Assembly: GCF_048564905.1 (NCBI RefSeq)
Contig: NC_132992.1
Span: 21,338,501 to 21,402,500 of the forward strand
Direction of reading: 5' to 3'
From: Vicugna pacos
Taxonomy: Eukaryota; Chordata; Mammalia; Artiodactyla; Camelidae
Length of the DNA: 64,000 bases
Shown: positions 26,201 to 41,200 of the stretch, piece by piece
How positions within the stretch are numbered: position 1 is the stretch's first letter
Layout of the letters: each line of letters begins with the position of its first letter
Notes under the pieces: model-generated
Seen by the model: the letters and a program-made list of their open reading frames with translations, nothing else
Told to the model about the DNA's origin: nothing
Databases searched by the model: none
Translations under genes and position numbers: made by a program

Positions 26201-29200
26201 AAATTAAATCTAGATGAAATGGGTAAGTTCCTTGAAAAGCAGAAAATACCAAAAGTCGTACAAGAAGAAATAAATGTCTTAAATAGGCAATAATACGTTT
26301 TAAATATACTGAATCAGTAAAGATTTCTCCTCCTAAGAAACCTAGCTTAGATAATTTTTCAGGTAAGTTCAAACTTTTAGTAAAAATTCTTACCTTAAAT
26401 TAATTGTTCTAAAAATTAGAAAAAGGGGTGATGGGTAGAGCTCAGTGGTGGAGTGCATGCTTAGCACGTGCAAGGCCCTGGTTCAATCCCCAGTACCTCA
26501 ATTAAAAACACAAGAAAATTTTTAAAAATAGTCTTCTTAAAAAAGCAACAAAAAATAGAAAAAGAGTGGTAGACACCTAGCTCATTTTATGAGGCTTTTA
26601 TAATCTTTATTCCACAACCACATTAAGAATAATACATGAAGAGAAAAGTGTAGTCTATCTCACTAGTAAATGTAGATGCAAAAATTCCAAATACCATAGT
26701 GGCTAACCAAATCCAACAGTATATTAAAAAAATAAATAAAACATCACATTCAAGTGCAGTTTATCTCAGGAAGATTCAAAATCCAAAAATCTAACAAGGA
26801 ATATACCATATGAGTGAACTAAAGGAGAAAAAGAACTCAGAACAAGAAATTGCACCTTAATTGATAGAGAATAAGTAGTGATAAATTTCAACATCCATTT
26901 ATGATAAAAACTCGGCAAATGAGGAAGAGAAAGTAGTATTTTTAAATTTGATAAACTCAGGTGCCAAAGCCTATCTATAGCAAACACTAAAGTAACAGAG
27001 AAACTTTAGATGCATTATCTTTAAGAGCCAAATCAAAGATGCCCATTATCACCTACACTGTTCAACGCAGTTTACATATAAACTATTGCCCCAGCTGTTG
27101 AATGCCATTCTAGGGATGCTAGCCAAGAATTTAAGGAAAAAAAAGCAAACAGTGAAAAACTGGAAGGAAAGTTGTAAAACTTTAATTGCAAATGACACCC
27201 CATCATTACTGAGAAAACTCAATAGAATGAACAAAGTATTAGAACTAAAAGACTTCAGTAAGTTGCCAGGTAAAAGATAAACCTACAAAAATTAATACCA
27301 CCATTTCTCTATATAAGTAGTAACCAACTAAAGATAAAATTAACAAAAAACTACTACGTATCTCGGAATTCATTTTTAAAATCTTTTTGTTGAAGGACTA
27401 ACATACACAAAGGATCGTGCACCAAGCCTAAGTTTACAGCTCGAAGAATTTCCACAGATTGAACACACCTGTGTAACCAGCGCCCTGAAAGGCCTCCTCA
27501 CGTCCCTTCCACCGACTGTCCTGACATCTCACACCAAACTAGTTCTGCCTGTTCTTGAACTTTATATTGATTCACACAGTATACATGCCCTTTTAAAAAA
27601 AAAAAAAAAGGAAAGCGATCCAAAAGGGTGGGTGAGTATGGTATGTATTTGCAAGACACTCCCCGCTTTTCCTTCTGGGTATATGGTATTTCTTTAATTA
27701 CTTTAAGCTTTAATTATTGTTACAACTATACCTTTCCAAAAGTCTATTAGCTTCAAAGAGTCTGAGCGTCAGTTCTTTGTCCACCATTTTTACACTGGAA
27801 ATATAATTTTGAGCAATACATGTATTTTAAAATTTCACAAGAGAATGATTTGGAAATATTATGTTATTCATTCAATAAAATTTTACTCTCCTCCATTAAT
27901 TATATTTCCCAAAGAGTAATCAGAAAAATGATAAAATAACGGAAATAGAGTCAATAAAGTTAGATGAAAGAAGTGAAGGCATCAGCCCCTCAGACAACAG
28001 CGGTCTGGGCTCTAGGTGGAGAGTCAGTCTTGAAATTTTGAATGGACAGAAATATATATTTTGCATAGTTTAGGTATTTACTTGCCCGGAAGGAATCAAA
28101 TCAAGTGATATTCAAGGTCACCTTAAGCTCTAATATTCTATGTCTACATCACAGCTCTGTCTCCACTGCCTCGGAATTTTTGAGACAGTAAACGGAAAAG
28201 GAAATCGCATTCAGCCATTCTCAGCCATTCTAGAGACTGCCCCTAGTGTACCTGCTACGCTTCAGAATCACCTGCAGAGTGTGTTTGGTGGGTGGCTGGT
28301 TGGATGGTATAAACACAAGAACCTGCTGGTACCGACTTCCTCCTGACCAGAGTCAGAAGCTCTGGAGGTAAGGACTCGGGACAAGTGCGTGTTTTAAGAC
28401 TTCCCAACGTCACTTTATGCACAGTATGAGTTGAAAACCACCAACACAGTTAACAACGCAACACAACTAACGCAAGATTTCATTTCACATCATCACACAC
28501 CTGTGAATCAAGTTTTATGATAAGCCACAGAACATATGCCCATTTAAAAAATTATTAGTCACAACTTACTTACTAAGCACCGCCAGACAAGTTAGCTTTC
28601 TGAGTATTTTTTTCATTTATAAGAATGGAAAAATATTACTTGTTCTGCTTTCCCCATAAGATTATCATATCCATAAATCAAAGAATATGTAATAAATCCA
28701 TTCTAAAATATATGTAAAGCACTAAATTTAGTCAGAATCAGTTGATTTCCTGGAGTCACTGCCAACTATAGGGACAGACTCAAAATGTTGACTGTCTGAA
28801 ATGAAACCTTTATTCAACTAACTAGTTAACAAATAGCTAACTAGCAAACTCCTGTCACGTGTGAAAACGCTAAGGCAGTTCTGCCTCTTAAAAAACAGAG
28901 AATGCTTTATTTTCTACTTCTTGCCCTTCAACCCTCTGAGACAGTCCCCTCCAAGCTAAGTTCTAATCACATCAAGAAGAAACAAAAGTCAAGTACTCAA
29001 TTTCTGGGGAACTAGTGTATATTCTCTTAAGAAAATATCCTAAGAAAGACAAACCTCAGCCACAGTGCTACGTATACGGTCCACCACCTGCTCGAAGTCC
29101 ACCAGGCTGAAGAGTGGTTGTTGCTTGAGACGATGCAGCTCTGCAGCAAAAGTGTCCTCCTGGTTCTTCAAGATGGATCCTGCAGAATGGGAAGGCACTG

Positions 29201-32200
29201 TCAAAGCAAGACAGGGACCTGCACAGGCGAGGTGTGCCCTTCCTGCTGGAGCGGCTCCTCCACCTGCTTCTCGGGCAAGCATGCCGCGGCTGTGCTGAAA
29301 TCTCAGAACAGAAAGGTCACTGGCCACTCGCTCCACCCAGGCAAACTCTGAGGCCACACATTATCAAGTAAGGAGGGCCTCTGAGGATGGGGTACAGCAG
29401 GCAAGGAGATTCCTACCTTTCCTAGTCAGGTTCACATTTTGATTCTCGAACATCTGGACAGATTCTCCAACAAACAGGATTTTTTCAGCAACCCGCACTG
29501 GAATGTAGGATGGCAGAATCTCCACCCGCAGGGAAAACTGCTTCAGAGATGGTGCCAGCATGTTCTCCTCCTCTATCAGGCGCTGCTCAAGGAAATCATC
29601 CATATCAGACACGATGTATGCAGTGAGAAAGGAGAAACAAGAAGACATCCAGCTCTCCCAACACATGATTTACATTTTCTAGAAGTAGGGACTTTAAATC
29701 TGAAGTTGCGTAATTGTTAAGTTACCAGTCTCTAAGATGTATTCCATTTCCAGGCAGCATGACAGCACGGTGGAAACAGCAGTGGTTTGATTAACATTAG
29801 GATTTAAGTCCTCACTCTGCCCTGACTACTGTGTAAAAACTTGTGCAGTAGATCTGGAATCCAGTCTCCTTCCTTGTGCCATGGAGTAAGTCTTTGTTTT
29901 CTTCCAGGTCTACCTGTCTATGACTTTATTATCTTGTGCATGTCTGCTCTGCTCAGCTCTTTATGCTAACCTAAGTCCCTTAGCCAAGTGGTTCTCAAAG
30001 CATGGCTCCTGGACAGCACCACTGACCTCACTTAGGAGCTTGTTAGAAATGCACATTTTCAAGCCCCTCCCCAGATCTACAGAAAATCTGGGAGGTGAGG
30101 CCTAGCAGCCCGTGTTTTAACAAGCTTTCCCGGTGATCCCGAGGCACACGACAGTTTGAGAACCACGACCTAGCCCATGAAGCCCAGGATACTCACCACC
30201 CAGTCACTCAGGCCCCTCCAATTCCCTGACTTGCTTTTGATCTGACCCTTATCCAGCCCCAACCCCAACCCCTGGGCTCCATAGTCCTGACTGATTTCTT
30301 GGCCCTTTTAGTTTTGGTCTCCGGTGCTGGTGTTCCTCAGGGCACTACCCCAGACCCTCTTTTCCTCTCGCTCTCCACACTCTTCCTAAACACTCACATC
30401 TTCTGTGGCTGAACTGATCATCATAATAGACATTTTTAATCCTTTTGCATCACAGAACTCTGTGCAATTATAAATGCTATGGGCCTTTCAGACAAATACA
30501 TAGACATACATTTCACAGAATCTCTGAAGCCACCCATGGACCCCAGATTAAACCCTTCTATACACTGATGACTCCTAAAAGTCTCTGTCTTTAAGCTAGA
30601 TTACTCTTATGAGCTCCAGGCTCACCCCACTGGGTATTTCCTACAAGTACCTCAAACTCAACATGTCCAAAGTTAGATCCATCTTCCTTCCCCCAACACC
30701 AGCAACCCACATTCCTTATCATCACACCTTCTACTGAAGGCAGAAACTTGGTATCATCCTTACTCTTCCCTCTGGACCCATATCCAGTCAATCCCCATGA
30801 CCTACCTATCCCACCTCCTAACTATCTCCCATGCTTCTTTATTCTTCGCCATGTTTACTGTTCCCACCCTTAGTTTTGGCCACCATTATTTTTCAGCTAA
30901 TGTCCCCAACAATCTCCTAACTGACCTACCTGCTGCTAGTCTTACTTTAAAAAAAAAAAAAAAATTTCCCAGTTTCTAGAGTGACCTGTCATAAAGTCTG
31001 ATCTAACGTATAGAGGTGTGTTAACCTCTTATCTAAAACTCTTTATGGCTCCCAGCTCTTTTAAGGTTCAAGTCCAAACTTCTACCGACTGTTTACAAGG
31101 CCTTTCACAATCTTACCTCTAACTCAACAGCTTCATTGACGGCCATGTCCCACATCCCCTCCACTGTCCCTTACACTTCGTATTTCAGCCTTTATTTACT
31201 TGACCATTTCAACTGAATTACTAATGGTTCCCCAAATGAGCCGCGTCTGGCATAGCCTCTGCACTTTACACAGTTCTTCCCTCTGCCTGGAACATGTCTT
31301 GACCTCTCCACCCAGACTCTGCAATTTAGTCATACGTTCCACTGGAAAGCCTCCTCTAGTTACTCGAAGAACTTGTTCCAAGAATACTCACACTTACTCT
31401 TTCCGGAGCACTGAGTACGCTGAACTATTACTATTTACTTTTCCGTATCTTCCACTAACCATAGGCTCTTTTAAGGGCAGGGACTACTACATTTTACTTG
31501 TCTGTGCAGCTGTGGCACCTGGAACAGTGCCTGGCACGCAACAGGCATTCAATAAAATGTTGTAACAGGAAAAATGCATGGATGAATAACAATACAGGAC
31601 TTTGGGGAGTCTAATCAAAACTCCAGACTGCATGTGAAATCTCTGGGTAGCTACAACTCTACCTTAAGAGACAAGAGTGACTATGAATCTCACAAATGTA
31701 TTTTCTATTCTGTAATCTCACACTGTGAGGTAGTAAGTGTTAAGCTAAGATAAGCCAAGTGTTTACATCTAACGACTTTATGGAAGGTGCCCACGCTATG
31801 CAGAGCTGGGGCGAGGGGGTGGATGGCCAGAGGTCATTTCACTGTGAATTAGCCCCCCACCCTCCAGCATGAGGGTGCCAGGCTTCTTGCTGTGCTCTCA
31901 CCAAGTCCTGCAGTTCTCTCAGTTGTTTTCCGGTCAGTCCCCCAATGCCCAGATCCTCCTCATCCTCTTCTGGCTGGGCACTGACATTACCAGAAGACGG
32001 ACCCTGTTTGATAAAGAACTCTTCGTGCTGGTCCAAGAGGAGTCCATGTAGCATCCAGGCTGAGAGCTGCTTATACATGACCCCGTGACACACGGCCAGG
32101 ATTCTGAGCGGAGGAAAGCAAGAGCCTTAGGAGTCCACTTAGAGAACACTAAGCCCCACGCGGGCACAGAGGGCAGGCTGTGAACTGCCACAGGATGAAC

Positions 32201-35200
32201 AGAGGCCTGGGAGTTTCGTCAGTCGGAAGGGAAATGACCAATTAAGCTAAAAATAATTGTGTGATTTTAACTTAAATGTCTGTGAACTAAGTGATTAAAT
32301 TTCCAAACTTGTAGCCTACAAACCGAAGTCGGAAATGTTTAGACTTCACGTCTTCTTTCCTCGTTTTGAGTGAAGTGAGTTTCAAAAGGGATGATCCCTG
32401 TTAAAATTAAATGGGTTTATTTAGGAGTCTCTTTTCAGCTAACACAGTATTAAATTAGTTTTATTTTTGTTGGAATCACATAATGAGAGTAGATTCAGTA
32501 TGTGAGAGGCAGGTATTACCTGGAAAAGTATTACCCGACAAAATGCAGAGACTAAAACAAAACGCAGAAATGTCTTTGGAGGTTGGGATATTCACATGGT
32601 CTCAAGGGATCACCCCTCAGATACCATCTTAATGACAAAGGGGAAAATGTCCCTCTAAAACAGAGATCTGGTGGAAAACATCTAAATCAAGTGATCAAAC
32701 TTTACACCAGTAATGGGACAAACATACTTTTTGTGCTTTCTGATATGATCCAACAGGAAAGAATATGATATACGCAGCATCCTTGCCAAAAACGTTCAAC
32801 CTGAGCCTAATCATGATGAAATAATCAGAAAAATCCAGATTGCGGAACATTCTACAAGACAACTGGTCAGGACTCTTAAAATGTCAGTGTTATCAAAGAT
32901 TAAAAAAAATAAAAAATGCAAGGAAGTGGACTTTCCAAATTAAAGACTGAAAAGACCTGGCAACCAAATACAAATATGAAGACTGATAGGATTTTATTTT
33001 TTCTACTGAGGTAGTCAATTTACAATGTTGTGTTAATTTCTGGTGTAGCACTGATTGGACCTTGACTGTAAAAAAGAAAAGCTAGGACTTTTGAGGGACA
33101 ACTGGGGAAATTCAGATATATTTTGGATATTATTGAATTAATGTTAACGTTCTTGGGTGTAATATGGGGTTGAGGTTACATAAGAGAATGCCCTTTTCTA
33201 AAAACAGATATAAGCTCAAAGTATTTAGGGGTTAAGTTTTATGATATTTGTGACTACTTTCAAATAATTCAGCAAAAAAATAGTGTTGTGCATGCACCAG
33301 TGTGTTTACTTATACATTTCACAGTTCACAGAGAGGAAGAAAGAAAAGAAAAATCAAATGTGGCAAAACAACTTGTGAAAACCAAAGGATATACAGGTGT
33401 TCACTGTACTGTTCTTTAAACTTTTTGTAGATTTGAAAAAATTTTCAAAACAAATTAGGGAGAAAAAGAAACTGCTATTTGTAGTATGCTAAATGAATGG
33501 AATCTCTCTTTAAAAAACACAATCAAATGGGAAGCCATTTACATTTTGCACATCTGAGTATGTGGTCTGTAAAATTTGGTCCCTGCAAATGTACAACATG
33601 TATATAACATGTTATTATATGAGATTTTATATCCTATGCATAAAACTACATATATCCACACAGAGAGAAACTGTAGAGGATATACACCAAAAGTTAAATT
33701 AGGTTATCTCAAGGGACTGAGATTAGCGGTGATTTTTTCCTTCTCTTTGCATGTCTATATTTTCTACGGTCAAAATGCAGTTTTATCAGAAAACAAAACC
33801 CACACAACAATAGAGAATTAAGTCCCTAAAACATGTTTTGGAAAGTTTCCTGCTCTTCTGAGAATTTATTTGTGCGGCAGTTAAAGTAGAGATTGTTTAA
33901 GAGTTGTAAGATCATCAATTCCAATTTTGCAATTAATGCCATACCCTCTTTTTAAAAAATAGGGAGGATGAGGGAAATAGGAAGGTCGAACAAGCAGTCT
34001 TTGATCATACTCCACATGTGTTTAATGCAGTTGTAATCATAAGACATATAGTTTTGTATCCTTTTTCCAGTATTGTAAAAATATTCTTATTTGTTGTTAT
34101 AATATTTATAATTTTAATTGCTTATAGTCTATCAAGTGAATAATATATATTTAGCTTTCTTCTGCAGCTGGTAATTTTTTGAATTTCTTGATATAGTAGA
34201 CAACATTGCAATAAATGATGACTGTGCATATGGTTATTTTCTTTTGACTAATTTTGTTAGGATAAAATTCTTAAGAATGGCATTAGGAGATTATAAAGCC
34301 GCTCAAAATACACATATTTAGACACAGCCAAGCATAATCCGGCACATGTAATGGAAATTCTCCAAGGAAAATGAGATCCAAAATGAAAAAGGATTTCCTC
34401 AAGGCCATCTAGGCACCTAGATCCTAGCTTTGACACACTTTACAACCCTCTTTCTGCACTTTCTGAGCCATTGGAAGGATTGCATGGGCTCCTCTGCTCA
34501 TAGGGCTTTTCTCTCCTGGTCATAACTTTTCCCGGAGGGAAACCCGAGATGACCGGAACATAAAACAAGTGCAAAGTCAAGTCACTTTGACCAACCACCC
34601 ACCCCCCTACCCCAATGAAGCCACGACTTACTTTTCTAGTGCACTGCGAACAGGAGGCAACCCTCCACAGCTGTGTTTGTATACTGTTTCCAGGATCTGA
34701 CAGCCATGAATCTGGGGAAAATACAGCCTTGTCAAACTGGATTCTGTTCTAATAGTTCATGCAGCACAATCTCACATTCCACATTCAATGCAGAGGGCAC
34801 AATCCACAGAGAATGGAAGTAAGCTTTCTCATAAGAGCTCTGCATAGTTCCGATTCTGATTCCAATTTCAACGTGTATGGGGTTTTCCCACACCCCCAAG
34901 CAATTCTCTGACACCAGCTGGGGTGTCCTACCATCCAACTTAATTCTAACACTACACAGAGATAGCGCCAGATTCCACAGGTAAAGGGCTCGGTCCCACA
35001 AGCCTGCCCTCCACTTCTGACGCCAATAACAAGCCCAGGTTGTTACCTGTGCTCCTCACAGGCTGGCTATCAGAGGTTCCTACAACCCCCTCCTTCACCA
35101 GTTTGCTAGAGCAGCTCACAGAACTCAGGAAATCCTTTTATTCACTAGATTACCAATTTATCACAAAGGACACAAAAGGATACAAATCAATAGATGAAAG

Positions 35201-38200
35201 CTTACGTAGGGCGAGGTCCTGAAAAAAGGAGCTTCTGTCCCCGAGGGGCTTGGGCCCAGCACAGTGGGATGTAGGGGTGGCCTGGTTCACCAACCTGGAA
35301 GCTCTCTGAATCCTCCTTTTGAGTCTTTATGGAGCCTTTGTTACAGGCACAGCTGATTAAATCACCTAAATCACTGACCATCGGTGATCGAACTCAGCTT
35401 CCAGACCCCAGCCCCAATCCCTTCCCCAGAGATCAGGAGGAGAGGTGGGACTGAAAGTTCCAACCCTCCAATCACACAGTTGCTTCCCCTGGCAACCTGC
35501 CCCCATCCTCCAAAAGTCACTGCATTAACATAAACTCAGGTGTGCTCGATGGGGGTTTGTTATGAATTCGTCCACTTTTTTTGCTCTAATTACTTAGGAG
35601 ATTACAAGTTTTAGGAACTCTGTGACAGAAATGGGATGAAGACCAAATATATATATTTCTTACTATAAATCACAATATCACAATAGTTGTTCTCAGGGTT
35701 CGGACCCTCCACCATCTCCCCGCCCCACCCCACCCCACCGCCCAGCAGCATCAGCATCACCTGGAAGCCAGTAACAAATGCAAATCCAGAACTAGTGAAT
35801 CAGAATCTCTGGGGTAAGACCCAGTGATCTGGTTTAAACAGTCTGCTCCAGGTGATTCTAATGCACAGTGAGGTTTGGGAACTGCTGCACTAGGGAAACC
35901 AGAATTTTCTAGAGTTGAAATTCTAAGCAAAGAGGTAGAGAGCTCTTTCTTCAGATTAAGGCCTAATTCAGACCACTTATGAGGTATACACTTTTCTAAA
36001 AATCTGCTTCCTTTTTCTATGTCCTTTTGGCTCTCCTTTAAAAAAAAACAAAACTTCTTTTTGAGGTATAAGTCACATACCATAAAATTCACCACCACAA
36101 TTCAGTTTTAAAACATTTCCATCACCCTCAAAGAATCCCTTGTGCCTGTCTGCATCATCCCTGTTCTCACCCACAGCCTATGTTCTTGACAACCTCATTT
36201 TTTTGAGCCTTAGCACACAGCTTCCTACCACCACCCTGGCAAGAGGGAAGGTTTGCCCATCTGCAATCCTTCTACTCATTTTCCATTCTCCTTCCTGTGG
36301 CCAATAAAGCTCAGAGTCAACTGAGAGATGCAGCTACGCGTGGACCCCTATACTAACTCCACTAATCTAGAAGGTCCCCTCCAATCTTGGGACATGGTTA
36401 GTAGAGCGGTTAAGAGCACAGTCTTTGGAGTCAGACATACCTGGGTTTATATCCCAGCCTACCATTTACTACCATCTGTGTGACTCTAAGCTCATTCCTT
36501 AACCTGTTTGACTCCTTAGAGGACTAACTGTGATAATGTATGTGAAGCACGTAGCAGTATTTAGCAGGTATACAGCAAGTGCACAGTAAAAGCTCGATGT
36601 TATCTGATGAGGGCAATCAGCTCTGCAGAGCCAAAGAGCACCTCCCCTACTGGCATTTCTGGAACAGGATGAACGCAGCAGAGTATAAGTTTCTAGACTT
36701 ATACAACAACAGCAACAACAACAAAATCAAGTAGCAACCTGGCAAATTAACTGGTTAACTAGTTATATTCAAGTGAACACTCCTAATAGGCTAAGGCAAA
36801 AATTTAACAGCTTAATAACATGAATAAACTAAACAATTTCCCCATTTGTCCTTTTGATTCAATTATGAATCAGCAGATTCGTCCAATGTAAAATCTCAAA
36901 GCACCACAGTTACTCATTCTGTCCAGAAAAGACATGCTCTGGACATTGGAGGCCCTAACTTTTCAATGCATATGATAAAAACTTGTGATAAGAATAGGCA
37001 TATTGAGGGGGAGGGTATAGCTCAGTGGTAGAGTGAGTGCTTAACATGCATGAGGTCCTGGGTTTAATCCCTAGCACCCGTATTTAAAAAAAAAAAAGGC
37101 ACATTTAACTAACAAACATCTAGGTTTCACCCAACTCTTAGAAAACTACCAAAACCCTAAGTATAAACCTATTACCGCCTTTCTTTCTAAGGATTAACTT
37201 TCTGCATCTCTGCAAGATCCATGTTCAACAGTTCTAGATCCTTAGTGCCAAAAGCTCTCACCATCCATACATTACTCTCTCACCCAGCAGCTTCTTGAGG
37301 TACATCTATCATCATTTCCCACATCTTCCGGACCAGGAGGTGCTTAAGGGCAGGGTCATAACTTATTTTTGCATTCCTGATACTTAGCGTGATACCCAAG
37401 CAGATGTTGCTGAATGAATAAATACATAAATAAAAACTTAGGGGGTGGAAAGGGATAAATTGGGAATTCGAAATTTGCACCTCTTGGGGAGTGATGGAAA
37501 TGTTAGCTATCTTGAGTGTGGTGGTGGTTTCATTGGTGTATACATCTATCAAAATTCATCAAATTGTTCATCTGAAATATGTGTACTTTACTGTACGGAA
37601 TCATACCACAATAAAGGTGTTAAACATAAGTAAACACATATATATGTATGTACTACTGAAAACTAGGGTCTTCAGAAAAGGATGTAAAGGAAAATTAATT
37701 ACAAGTATTTCCTTTGTGTTTACCAGAGTGAAAGGAAAAAGAAAAATTCTCACCTTTTGACTTTTAATTTGTTCTACTACAACCATTACAGAGGGGAAAA
37801 GGAGCTGGAACTGCAAAGCAGAGAATATTAGGTTGGTACAAAATTGGTTCAAATACAAGGGGAAAAAGTCACTCAGGAAATGCCTTCATTTCTAAATAGC
37901 CGCACTTAACATAAACATGGCAATATCACAGAACAGCCAAGACCCAGTATCCTAAGGCAATTTGATAAGGGGGCTGGCTGCAGACAGAAAGGGCAGACAG
38001 AAGCAGTTTCTATGCCTGAGGCCAATCTAGAGCCCTAACAGCAGACAGTAGACTTTCACTAAATTTGGAGGTTTTCAAAGTTCTGATCTAGGAAAGCATA
38101 CAAAATATAAAATGCTAGGCTCTGAATCCAGAAGGAAAAAAGTTCTCAAAAACAATATCATAAATTTGATTATTCTAATGGTATCAACAGATTCCAAAGC

Positions 38201-41200
38201 ACTTTGTTACCCGGGCAGCATACCTGATCTAAGGAGTAATTGACATGTGAGATGGAGAGATGGGGGTCAGCCAGGAACTGCAACAAAAACACTGTGATTA
38301 GGGCTCCACGCAAATTATCTTTAATCTATTTGATCTATGAAAACTGGAAGGGAATCTGAGAGTAGGCTTAGGGTTCGTTTTAGGCTATTGAGAATTCATA
38401 ATTTACAGTAGATTATTAATTTTAATTTTCAAGTGATGACAAAACCAAAGCTAGGGCTCATCTATAGTCACTCAGGACCCTTTGCCATGATCTGCACGCC
38501 ACTTTGATCATGGCTTGGGCGGTCACAGAGAGCGCACTGTACCCTCCAGCCACGCAGAATATAGCTCATTCTTTACCTGACAGTATCAAAGCGCATTTCA
38601 AATTCAAGAACAGGCCCTGATCTGCTGTCCTAGAGGTGTTGTTTCCCACATCCCCTCTCACCTCTTGTTCCAAATCGAGCAATGCTTGGCGATAAGGCTG
38701 CAAAACTGAATCTAGTCCCGTGCAGAAGGCCCTTAGGTAGATTCCATGTAACCCACCTTGGCCCTGCTGAGATGGATGGTGATCCTGAAATCAAACAAAG
38801 AGAAGTCAGCTTCTCAGCTCAGACCCTGAAACCCAAGGAAGACGTTATCCTTTATTAGTGGCACTGTTTTTTCTTAAATAATTCCCTATCAAACCAGTGC
38901 TTCCCCAAGAGGAAAACCTGACTGAAGACACAGATTTTGAGTCCTGACCTTTTAAAATGTGATAATATTTTAATTTTCCAAGTGGCTCAGATGTTCCAAA
39001 CAATCAGACATTACTCCATACTGTCAGTGGAGATTTTTCTATGACTCAATTCTAATCTTGTAACTTCCAACTTAAGTCACTTTGGTGGCTTCCCCTTGCC
39101 CCAGAATAATATCTAAACTCTCTTACAAGGCATACGATGACTTCTGCATTCTGTCCCTTTCCCTTTTTCCAAAATTATCTTTCACTGCTTCCAATTTCAC
39201 ATACTCATTTCCAAACTACTCAGAGTTCACTGAATATGCCTTGCTCCATTTCTCACCCCCGTGAATCTGCGTGTGTTCTGCTTATAACTGCACTCATCTT
39301 TGTGACACATACCTGCTCTTCCTGCAGGACCCAACTCAAGCATCTCTTTTCTGCAAAGCCCTGCCTAACTCCCCCTAGGGAATTAAAATCTCCCAACTTT
39401 GTTGCTTGCATAGCATCTCTATTTTGTGTTGGAATTGCACTTTTGTTTATCTGTCCTCTCACTAGACCAGAAGCTTCAGGAAGCGAGGGCCCACACTTTA
39501 TTCATCTTTGCATTTCAGTTCCTAGCACAGTTCTTTAAAGAGAGGGTAAATATTTACCGAATAAACAAAATGGACTCAATCCTCCTTCCAACAATGCTTC
39601 TCCTGCCTGGCATGGCAATTCATCAGAAACATGAATCTGATAGCTAACACGGGGAGTTACAAGACACTCACCAAGAGGCTATTTACCAATATGGCTTGTC
39701 TTTCAAGAACACTGCAATTTTTGTAAGTGCATCCTTCTTCTACGTGGGGGAGTTGCAGTTAACAGTTGACTAGAGGCCATGATGACTAGCCTTTCTGGCC
39801 ATGTACTGATTTGAGTGATCAGTGGTGGTGGTAGATACCATAGTAGAATTCAGCAACAAATGTGGTAGGAAGCTTGGGCTCAGGGGTTATAAGGCACATT
39901 GTAGCCAGAGGATGCTGCAAAGGGTACAAGTAGTCCCTGGAGACACATGTTCACAGCTATAAAAAGAACAGCATGGGCACAGGGTGAAACAGACCAGACT
40001 GGCTTACAATCAGGCAATTTTGTTTTCACTTTGTGTCATTCCAGACAACTGATGTCTTCATTTATCACAAAATGAAAGAGAAAATGAGTATGCTTTTTAC
40101 TTTTCTAAAAAAAGAGATACTATAGATATCTTTAGAATTTGAGAAAGTAGGAATTCACATATTATATAAGATCCACATGGTCACACGAATATAGAACAGG
40201 TTTTTTCCCAAGTGTTATATAAAAAAAAAAAACACCTTAAAATTAGAGGCCTTTTCATCAAAATTAATATGTGTATATACAGGCTCCAACTTTGAAAATT
40301 ATGTCATTAATATGATTTCATAGCAAGCTTTGAAAACTGTGTCATTAATATGATTGCATAGCCAACTGGCATTGATTAAATTTAAATTCATGTTTAGCCT
40401 GAGTATTTTCTCTGCAACAAAATCAGCTGGAGAGAGCCAGAGTCCCTGTCCAAGAGGAAAATATAAGGCATTATTCTTCAGCTCCTTTGCCCCACAGATT
40501 ACCATCAAGGGTCTGACAACAAACTCGTGCAACAGGTGGTACTGACTGCATTGTTTCAGAAAAGCATCCTTCCTTTCTTTTCTAGAAGTCTCTACCTTTC
40601 TCTTCAACCAGAATCATTCTTTCCACTCGAAAACAGTCGTCACTGAATCAGAGTCACACAATTCAACAATCTTTTTACTTACCACTGACAGAATTGCAGA
40701 CTGTTAAAAGCAAACTTCAAAATTTCTCTTAAAAAAATTTGAACCTTTACTGCATACCGGGCACTTCACATGAATTACCTTGTTTAATACCTCACACAGG
40801 TACTATCTATTATTCCCATTTCATATGTAACGAAACTGAGCCTCAGTTATTGAATGAGCATCAGGTTACTGCAGAGCAGTCTATGGCCAGTAAATGATGG
40901 AAGGGACACAAATCCTTGACCTCTACAATATAAAGCACTGACTTCCAATTAATTCATATTAATGGATAATATTTATGAAGTGCTTATCACATGTCAAGCA
41001 CCTTCTCTGGCTTTACTCTTATTTACAAATAAGAAAAATGAAGCCTGAAGATTTTAGTTACCTGCCTCAATGTGACAAGGTAGTCAGAAGCAGAGTGGCA
41101 AAAGAATTTGAAATAATGCTTTGTGTTTTCACCTCTGGAATTGGAACTCTGGTCCAGCTCGAACTGATTTAATTCAGTTCTCCTAAAACTCAGGCAAAGC

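Larger units (their letters stand above)
25560..27365 (+). repeat. old L1 ORF2, interrupted by two Vic-1 SINEs
   Basis: In order: 'ccaatatacagactatgttctcc...ataaaattaaaaattaataa' (endonuclease region), 'aaaagctttgttctttgaaaa', 'gatgcaaaaattccaaatacc...aaatccaacagtatattaaaa' (RT region), and 'gcccattatcacctacactgttcaacgcag'. All are L1 ORF2 landmarks, heavily decayed. Confidence 0.75.
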
